Shown here piece after piece: positions 58,439 to 64,000 of a stretch of 64,000 bases of DNA. A program made the translations under genes and the position numbers. A model generated the notes under the pieces. It searched no databases, had not been told where the DNA came from, and saw only the letters and a program-made list of their open reading frames with translations. The stretch is taken from the NCBI GenBank assembly GCA_964494625.1, contig CAZBRT010000003.1:1-64000 (forward strand), read 5' to 3'. Each line of letters starts with the position of its first letter. Position 1 is the stretch's first letter. Source of the DNA: UBA2784 sp964494625. GTDB taxonomy: Bacteria; Pseudomonadota; Alphaproteobacteria; Micropepsales; Micropepsaceae.

Positions 58439-59979
58439 GCGCTCTCGCGCACCTGAAGGCCCATCTCGCGCACTTTGCGGTAGAGCGTCGAACGGCCGAT
58501 GCCGAGACGGCGCGCGACCTCCGACATGTGTCCGTCATAGCGCTCGATCGCCATGCGGATGAGTTCGTTTTCGATCTCTTCCATGCGGCGCAGATGACCG
58601 GTCTCGTTGGTCGCACGGATCTCGAAGCCATTGGCAAGGCGGAAAGTCTCCGCATCTGCAGGCAGAGATTGCGCGGTCACGGGCTGTGCCGCCGCGTGCT
58701 CTGCTGCAACGCGGGGCTGCGGCGCGCGGGTTGATGGTGCCTCGTTTGCCATTTCGGCAAGCGTGCGGCGCTCGACCTCGCCGGAAATGTCGATCCCCAG
58801 CTGGTGGGCGATCTGGGGGAAGTCGGCTTCGGTCAATTGCGCATCATCGGCGAGCACCACGGCGCGGAAGACCGTGTTCTCGAGCTGGCGCACATTGCCG
58901 GGCCAGGGAAACGCCTTCAGCATGTCCATCGCGGCGTGGGTTGCGCCGACAACATTCTTGTGCTCTTCGGCGGCAAAGCGCGCGATGAAGTGCTCGACCA
59001 GTTCGGGAATGTCATCCACGCGCTCGCGCAAGGGCGCGACATGGATCGGGAACACGTTGAGGCGATAGTAGAGGTCCTCGCGGAAGAGGCCTTCCTGCGC
59101 GAGCTTGGTCAGGTTGCGGTTGGTCGCCGAGATCAGGCGGATGTCGATCTTCACCGGGCGCTTGGCGCCGACGGGGTCGACTTCACCTTCCTGGATGGCA
59201 CGCAGGAGCTTGACCTGCATATCGAGCCGCAATTCGCCGATCTCGTCGAGGAAAAGCGTGCCGCCACTCGCTTCCTGGAATTTGCCGACATGCCGGTCGG
59301 TCGCGCCCGTAAACGCGCCTTTCTCGTGGCCGAACAGGATGGACTCGATCAGGTTTTCCGGGATCGCGCCGCAATTGACGGCCACAAAGGGTTTGCCTGC
59401 GCGATCCGAGGCCTGCTGGATCGCGCGTGCGATCACTTCCTTGCCGACGCCCGACTCGCCTTCGATCAGGATGGGAATGGTTGACTGCGCGGCCCGTTCA
59501 CCAAGGCGGATGACCTGGCGCATGGCCGCCGAATGGGCGATCAACTCGCGGAACATCAGGCTGCCGGCCGGGCGCTTCTTCAGGCGGGCCACTTCGCCCG
59601 ACAGCGCGCGCAGCTTCAGCGCATTGCGGATCGATACCTGGATGCGTTCGGGGCTTGCGGGCTTCACCAGAAAATCATCGGCCCCGGCACGCATGGCATT
59701 CACCACCGTGTCGATACCGCCTTGTGCCGTCAGCACGATCACGGGAAGGCCGGGCCGCTCGGGGCGGATGCGCTTCAACACCGACAGCCCGTCTTCACCC
59801 GGCATCACCAGATCCAGCATGACAAGCGCGATGGCACCCGGTTCGCCGCCCTCGATCTTGCTGATCGCTTCGGCTGCCGATGACGCCAGCGCAACGCTGT
59901 AACCTGCGCGCTCCACCACCGCCTGGATGAGGCGGCGCTGGGTCGGATCGTCATCAACAACAAGAATGGTCTGGGCCAT
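58435..59979 (-). CDS. tacA: Sigma-54-dependent response regulator, TacA-like
   Basis: 514 residues: an N-terminal receiver (ILVVDDDPTQRRLIQAV, phospho-acceptor aspartate in MLDLVMPGEDG, KPASPERIQ), a central AAA+ domain with Walker A EGESGVGKEV, the sigma-54 contact motif GAFTGATDR and Walker B GGTLFLDEIGEL, and a C-terminal Fis-type HTH (MSEVARRLGIGRSTLYRKVREMG). The DDDPTQRRLIQAV start and linker layout resemble Caulobacter TacA, which drives stalk and polar genes. Placement next to gapR also fits my recollection of Caulobacter gene order. No partner kinase nearby. NtrC or NtrX types are the alternative. Confidence 0.8.
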   Translation of the reverse strand: MAQTILVVDDDPTQRRLIQAVVERAGYSVALASSAAEAISKIEGGEPGAIALVMLDLVMPGEDGLSVLKRIRPERPGLPVIVLTAQGGIDTVVNAMRAGADDFLVKPASPERIQVSIRNALKLRALSGEVARLKKRPAGSLMFRELIAHSAAMRQVIRLGERAAQSTIPILIEGESGVGKEVIARAIQQASDRAGKPFVAVNCGAIPENLIESILFGHEKGAFTGATDRHVGKFQEASGGTLFLDEIGELRLDMQVKLLRAIQEGEVDPVGAKRPVKIDIRLISATNRNLTKLAQEGLFREDLYYRLNVFPIHVAPLRERVDDIPELVEHFIARFAAEEHKNVVGATHAAMDMLKAFPWPGNVRQLENTVFRAVVLADDAQLTEADFPQIAHQLGIDISGEVERRTLAEMANEAPSTRAPQPRVAAEHAAAQPVTAQSLPADAETFRLANGFEIRATNETGHLRRMEEIENELIRMAIERYDGHMSEVARRLGIGRSTLYRKVREMGLQVRESA

Positions 59980-60204
59980 GGTCGGAAATCTCGCGGGGGG
60001 AGCAGAACGCACCAATTCGGGACGTATCCTGACGCCAACACCCTAAAGGCCGGTTTACCGGTTGCCCCTTCGGTGCCTCTTATGCCGCCGCATCAACCCC
60101 TTGTTCACCATGCAAGTTCCCGTAATTGCTTGCGGGCGCGGCGATGCGGCGCTTTTCTTGGGCGCGGGATGCACTATCTTTCATGTCCAACACGGGGATG
60201 GACG

Positions 60205-62058
60205 ATGGACCGCGATCAGGCGGGCGGCGCCAAGGCGCTGCCGAACGAGACACAGGCGCCTGCATGGCGGCTGGACGATCTTTATCCCGGCCTTGATGCG
60301 CCCGAAGTCGGGCGTGATCTCGCCCGGGCCGAAGAACTGGTGCAGCAGTTCAAGGCCGACTATGCCGGCAAGCTTGTCACCATCAGTTCGCGCTCGGATG
60401 CGGGTGCCATCCTTTGCGATGCCGTCAAAGCCTATGAGATTGTCAGCGAGCTGACGGGCAAGCTCTCGTCCTATGCGGGGCTCGCGTTTGCGGCACATTC
60501 CAGCGACACGCGCACCGCCAAATTCTATGGCGACATGCAGGCGAAGCTGACGACCATCGGAGCCGACCTTCTTTTCTTCGAGTTGGAACTTTCCAAGATC
60601 GCGGAAGAAGACCTCAACCGCGCGCTCCGGCATGACGGGTTGAAACGCTATGCGCCGTGGCTTGCCAATGTGCGCGCGTTCACGCCGCACCAATTGCCGG
60701 AAGAGCTGGAGCGGCTTCTCTTCGAGAAGGACCTGACCGGCGCGGGCGCATTCGGGCGCCTGTTCGAGGAAACGATGGCTGGCCTGCGTTTCGAGGTGGA
60801 CGGAAAGGAGCTGACCGGACAGGAAGCACTGCACCTCCTTTCCAGTCCGTCAAAGGATGTGCGCGCAAGGGCAGCCTCTGCTCTCAGCGGCACCTTCGCT
60901 GCGAATATCCGCACCTTTACCTTCATCCTGAACACGCTGGTGAAGGACAAGGAGATCGACGACCGCTGGCGGCGCTATTCCTCGCCCGGTGCCTACCGCA
61001 ACCTCATGAACCAGGTCGAGCCGGAAGTCGTCAACGCGCTTGTCAGCGCGGTGCGCGCGGCCTATCCGCAACTCTCGCACCGCTATTACGCAATGAAGGC
61101 GCGCTGGCTGGGGCAGGAGACGCTCAATTTCTGGGATCGCAATGCGCCGCTGCCTGCAGCCTCCGAGCGCAAGATCGGCTGGAGCGACGCGCGGGCACTC
61201 GTGCTTGACGCCTATCAGCGTTTCTCGCCGGAGATCGCAGGCATCGGTCGCCAGTTTTTCGAAAAGGCATGGATCGATGCCGAACCGCGCGCGGGCAAAG
61301 CGGGCGGGGCGTTCAGCCATCCGACCGTGCCGTCGGCGCATCCTTACATTCTCATGTCCTATCTTGGCAGTCCGCGCGATGTGATGACGCTGGCGCACGA
61401 GCTTGGCCATGGCGTGCATCAGGTGCTTGCCGCCGACCAGGGCGCGCTGATGGCGGTCACGCCGCTGACGCTCGCTGAGACGGCCAGCGTATTCGGCGAG
61501 ATGCTCACCTTCCGCGCCATGCTGGCGCAGGAACAGTCGCCGCGCGAACGCATGCTCCTCATCGCTGCCAAGGTCGAAGACATGCTGAACACGGTGGTGC
61601 GCCAGATCGCGTTCTACACCTTCGAGGAGCGGCTGCATGAGGCGCGCCGCGCGGGCGAACTGACGGCGGATGACATCGGCCGCATCTGGCTTGAGGTGCA
61701 GCGCGAAAGCCTCGGGCCCGCGGTCACGCTCAATCCGGGCTATGAGCACTTCTGGTGCTACATCCCGCATTTCGTGCGTACGCCGTTCTATGTCTATGCC
61801 TATGCGTTCGGTGATTGCCTGGTGAATTCGCTCTATGCGCTTTACGAGAATGCGGCGCCGGATTTTGCCGCACGCTATCTCGAACTCTTGCGCGCGGGCG
61901 GGTCAAAGCGGCACAAGGAGCTGCTCGCACCCTTCGGGCTGGATGCGACTGATCCCGCCTTCTGGCAAAAGGGATTGTCGCTGATTGCACGTTTCATCGG
62001 CGAACTTGAAAATGCCTCATCGCTCCTGATGCCGCAAAAGGTGGCCGGCCAGGCATGA
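60205..62058 (+). CDS. pepF: Oligoendopeptidase F (M3 family)
   Basis: 617-residue cytoplasmic zinc metallopeptidase. The active-site HELGHGVHQ occurs near residue 396, followed by the third ligand glutamate in TLAETASVFGEM. The N-terminal half is helical, as in M3 peptidases. It degrades short peptides. ATG 60205 is preferred for the family N-terminus (WRLDDLYPGLDAPEVGRDL); GGGGATGG lies upstream. Its stop overlaps the next gene (ATGA). Confidence 0.92.
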   Translation: MDRDQAGGAKALPNETQAPAWRLDDLYPGLDAPEVGRDLARAEELVQQFKADYAGKLVTISSRSDAGAILCDAVKAYEIVSELTGKLSSYAGLAFAAHSSDTRTAKFYGDMQAKLTTIGADLLFFELELSKIAEEDLNRALRHDGLKRYAPWLANVRAFTPHQLPEELERLLFEKDLTGAGAFGRLFEETMAGLRFEVDGKELTGQEALHLLSSPSKDVRARAASALSGTFAANIRTFTFILNTLVKDKEIDDRWRRYSSPGAYRNLMNQVEPEVVNALVSAVRAAYPQLSHRYYAMKARWLGQETLNFWDRNAPLPAASERKIGWSDARALVLDAYQRFSPEIAGIGRQFFEKAWIDAEPRAGKAGGAFSHPTVPSAHPYILMSYLGSPRDVMTLAHELGHGVHQVLAADQGALMAVTPLTLAETASVFGEMLTFRAMLAQEQSPRERMLLIAAKVEDMLNTVVRQIAFYTFEERLHEARRAGELTADDIGRIWLEVQRESLGPAVTLNPGYEHFWCYIPHFVRTPFYVYAYAFGDCLVNSLYALYENAAPDFAARYLELLRAGGSKRHKELLAPFGLDATDPAFWQKGLSLIARFIGELENASSLLMPQKVAGQA

Positions 62059-63416
62059 CGCAGAAGCGCGACGGCGAAGGCAATACGCGCCTCAAGCGGG
62101 CCGGGCGCTATGCCAGTGTCGGGGCGCGGCTGACGGGCTTTGCCGCAAAGGCGGGCGCACGCGCGCTGGTCGGGCGGGATGCCGGTGGCGTCGAGTCTGC
62201 AAAGCAACTCAAGGCAGTTCTCGGGCGTCTCAAGGGACCGGTGATGAAGGTTGCGCAGATGCTGGCAACCGTGCCGGATTTCCTGCCGCCGGCCTTTGCC
62301 GAGGAATTGGCAACGCTTCAGGCCAACGCGCCGCCGATGGGACCGCCTTTCGTGCGGCGGCGCATGGCGGCTGAGCTGGGCGCGGATTGGGCTGCAAAAT
62401 TCCGGTCATTCGAAATGACGGCGGCGGCGGCCGCATCGCTGGGGCAGGTGCATCGCGCGGTGGCGCATGACGGCACCTTGCTGGCGGTCAAGCTCCAGTA
62501 TCCCGACATGCAGTCAGCGGTTGCGGCTGATCTCAAGCAGCTCAATTTCGCGCTTTCGGTGTTCCGCCGTCTCGACCGCTCCATCGACACGAGCGACATC
62601 GGTGCCGAGATCGGCGCGCGGCTCAACGAGGAACTCGACTATGATCTCGAGCGCCGCCACATGGCGCTCTATCGCGCGATCCTTGCCGGGGATCCCGGCG
62701 TGCATGTGCCATCGGCGTTTGACGCGCTTTCAACGCGGCGGCTCCTTGCCATGTCGTGGCTTGATGGTGCGCCGATGCTCTCCTTCCGCGATGCGCCGCA
62801 GGCGATGCGCAACCGGATTGCCGTCAATCTTTTCCGCGCGTGGTGGCATCCATTCGCGCGCCATGCGGTCATCCACGGTGATCCGCATCTGGGGAATTAC
62901 TCGGTGCGCAAGGACGGATCACTCAATCTGCTTGATTTCGGATGCATCCGGGTCTTCCAGCCCGGCTTCGTTGCGGGCGTGATCGGGCTTTACAGGGCAC
63001 TGCGCGATGACGACCGCAAGGCCCAGATCGCCGCCTATCAGGAATGGGGCTTCGGCAATCTTTCGGACGCGCTGATTGACACGCTGAACATCTGGGCGCG
63101 GTTCATCTATGGGCCCTTGCTGGATGACCGCGTGCGCAGCGTCGCCGACGGCATATCACCCGCGGATTATGGTCGCGCGGAAGCCTCTGAAGTCCATGGC
63201 CGCCTGCGCAAGCTTGGTCCCGTGAAGCCGCCGCGCGCCTTTGTGTTCATGGACCGTGCGGCGATCGGGCTTGGCTCCGTGTTCCTGCATCTCAAGGCCG
63301 AACTCAATTTCTACCTGCTCTTCAACGAGGCCATCGAGGGTTTCAGTGTGAAGGCGTTGGCGGCACGCCAGAAGAAGGCGCTGATTCAGGCGGGTATCGG
63401 CCTTCCGGAGGATTGA
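62055..63416 (+). CDS. ABC1/UbiB-family atypical kinase
   Basis: 453 residues of the AarF/ABC1/UbiB family of protein-kinase-like ATPases. Visible motifs are LKGPVMKVAQMLATVPDFLP (the KxGQ-type signature, here K-V-A-Q, glycine replaced by alanine), AAAASLGQVHRA (A-rich nucleotide loop), VKLQYPD, VIHGDPHLGNYSV and LLDFGCIRVF (metal-binding DFG). Family members support ubiquinone synthesis or lipid metabolism. Coupled to pepF and to the following gene by overlapping start and stop codons. Confidence 0.87.
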   Translation: MTQKRDGEGNTRLKRAGRYASVGARLTGFAAKAGARALVGRDAGGVESAKQLKAVLGRLKGPVMKVAQMLATVPDFLPPAFAEELATLQANAPPMGPPFVRRRMAAELGADWAAKFRSFEMTAAAAASLGQVHRAVAHDGTLLAVKLQYPDMQSAVAADLKQLNFALSVFRRLDRSIDTSDIGAEIGARLNEELDYDLERRHMALYRAILAGDPGVHVPSAFDALSTRRLLAMSWLDGAPMLSFRDAPQAMRNRIAVNLFRAWWHPFARHAVIHGDPHLGNYSVRKDGSLNLLDFGCIRVFQPGFVAGVIGLYRALRDDDRKAQIAAYQEWGFGNLSDALIDTLNIWARFIYGPLLDDRVRSVADGISPADYGRAEASEVHGRLRKLGPVKPPRAFVFMDRAAIGLGSVFLHLKAELNFYLLFNEAIEGFSVKALAARQKKALIQAGIGLPED

Positions 63417-64000
63417 TGAGCGATTTCCATCGCACTCGCGCCTATTGGCATTTCTGGGCAGGGGAGGCGCTGCGCGGTTCGTCGCCGGTCTATGCCGCGA
63501 TTGCACGCCGCATCGGCGATGATGACGATCTCAAATCACTCTGCGATGTGCGCAAGGCGGGGCAGCCGCCCGCCAACCTTCTGTTCGGTGCCGTGCATTT
63601 TCTGCTTCTGGGTGGTGCGAAAGATCCGCTGCCCCGTTTCTATCCGCATCTTGGCGGATCACATGATGCTGACCCCGAAGCGGCCTTTCCGTTTTTCCGC
63701 GCTTTCTGCCTGCGCCATGAAAAAAAGGTCCGCGACCTTATCGCTGCCCGCGTGACCAACACGAATGAGGTGCGGCGCTCGACCTTCCTCCTGCCGATGC
63801 TTCATGCCGCGCATGAAGCGGCAGGGCTTCCCCTTTATCTCGTCGAAGTGGGTCCAAGTGCGGGCCTCAACCTCAATTTCGACCGTTACGCCTATCGCTA
63901 TCAGGATGCGGACGGCCAGTTTGTGACGGCGGGTGATCCGGCGTCGCCGCTTTTGCTTGAGGCGGAACTGCGGGGGCGGTTCGGCGCTATCGCCGTGCCG
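63416..64000 (+). CDS. DUF2332-family protein (5' part; runs off window)
   Basis: 195 codons are present, open to the end of the window. The N-terminus (YWHFWAGEALRGSSPVYAAIARRI), the PPANLLFGAVHFLLLGG motif and LYLVEVGPSAGLNLNFDRYAYRY match DUF2332 proteins, about 330 residues in full. Function unknown. The ATG at 63416 overlaps the upstream stop (TGATG), so it is the third gene of the pepF operon. Confidence 0.85.
   Translation, partial: MSDFHRTRAYWHFWAGEALRGSSPVYAAIARRIGDDDDLKSLCDVRKAGQPPANLLFGAVHFLLLGGAKDPLPRFYPHLGGSHDADPEAAFPFFRAFCLRHEKKVRDLIAARVTNTNEVRRSTFLLPMLHAAHEAAGLPLYLVEVGPSAGLNLNFDRYAYRYQDADGQFVTAGDPASPLLLEAELRGRFGAIAVP

Overview
The window is GC-rich chromosomal DNA from an alphaproteobacterium, most likely a stalked or holdfast-forming lineage (Caulobacterales/Hyphomonadales-like). 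The evidence is the rrn end 23S-5S-tRNA-fMet, purC-purS-purQ-purL order, an F1-ATPase zeta inhibitor (DUF1476), a GapR nucleoid protein (DUF2312) beside a TacA-like sigma-54 regulator, a full-consensus CtrA box (TTAA-N7-TTAA) and a holdfast-anchor operon hfaA-hfaB-hfaD. I saw no prophage, insertion sequence, integrase or CRISPR array. Nearly all the sequence is coding, with many start/stop overlaps (ATGA, TGATG).

Layout. 1-692: rRNA operon tail and initiator tRNA. 0.8-9.9 kb: single metabolic genes (GNAT, SDR, TetR, secreted HExxH protease-like protein, gamma-glutamyltransferase, class V aminotransferase, rRNA methyltransferase, threonine aldolase). 10-11.7 kb: Hpt protein coupled to a large pentapeptide-repeat protein. 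12.9-13.6 kb: Hsp20 gene with a sigma-32-type promoter and a ROSE-like RNA thermometer in its leader, next to a DUF3011 exported protein with its own terminator. 14.4-17 kb: membrane protein, 3-methyladenine glycosylase, VOC protein, YgfZ. 17-21.2 kb: glycosyltransferase-asparagine synthetase-dihydroorotase operon. 21.6-26.8 kb: operon of MDR reductase, CoA ligase, LysE exporter and ThDP enzyme behind a 30-bp palindrome. 27.4-29.2 kb: orphan GspE-like protein with a c-di-GMP-type MshEN domain but with every ATPase motif degraded.

29-38.6 kb: FKBP lipoprotein, YedK, Nudix, YegD-like Hsp70, SDR, nitronate monooxygenase, FAD dehydrogenase, Sua5, and two tandem paralogous exported proteins. 38.6-42.6 kb: purCSQL. 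42.8-47.9 kb: ATPase zeta inhibitor, chrB-chrA chromate genes, DUF3147 protein, nitroreductase plus exported beta-propeller. 48.1-52 kb: envelope cluster (glycine-zipper antigen, tandem PilZ protein, Cys/Gly/His-rich exported protein preceded by a CtrA box, PAS_5 protein). 52.1-56.1 kb: GMC oxidoreductase and hfaABD. 56.3-64 kb: isomerase-rhomboid pair, DUF4389, gapR, tacA-like regulator, and the pepF-ABC1 kinase-DUF2332 operon running off the window.

As a unit, the right half is rich in surface attachment and cell-cycle/c-di-GMP functions: HfaABD, a TacA-like regulator, GapR, a CtrA site, a PilZ protein and the MshEN protein. The least described pieces are the MshEN pseudo-ATPase, the CtrA-box-preceded Cys/Gly/His-rich exported protein, the Hpt-pentapeptide pair and the tandem exported paralogues.
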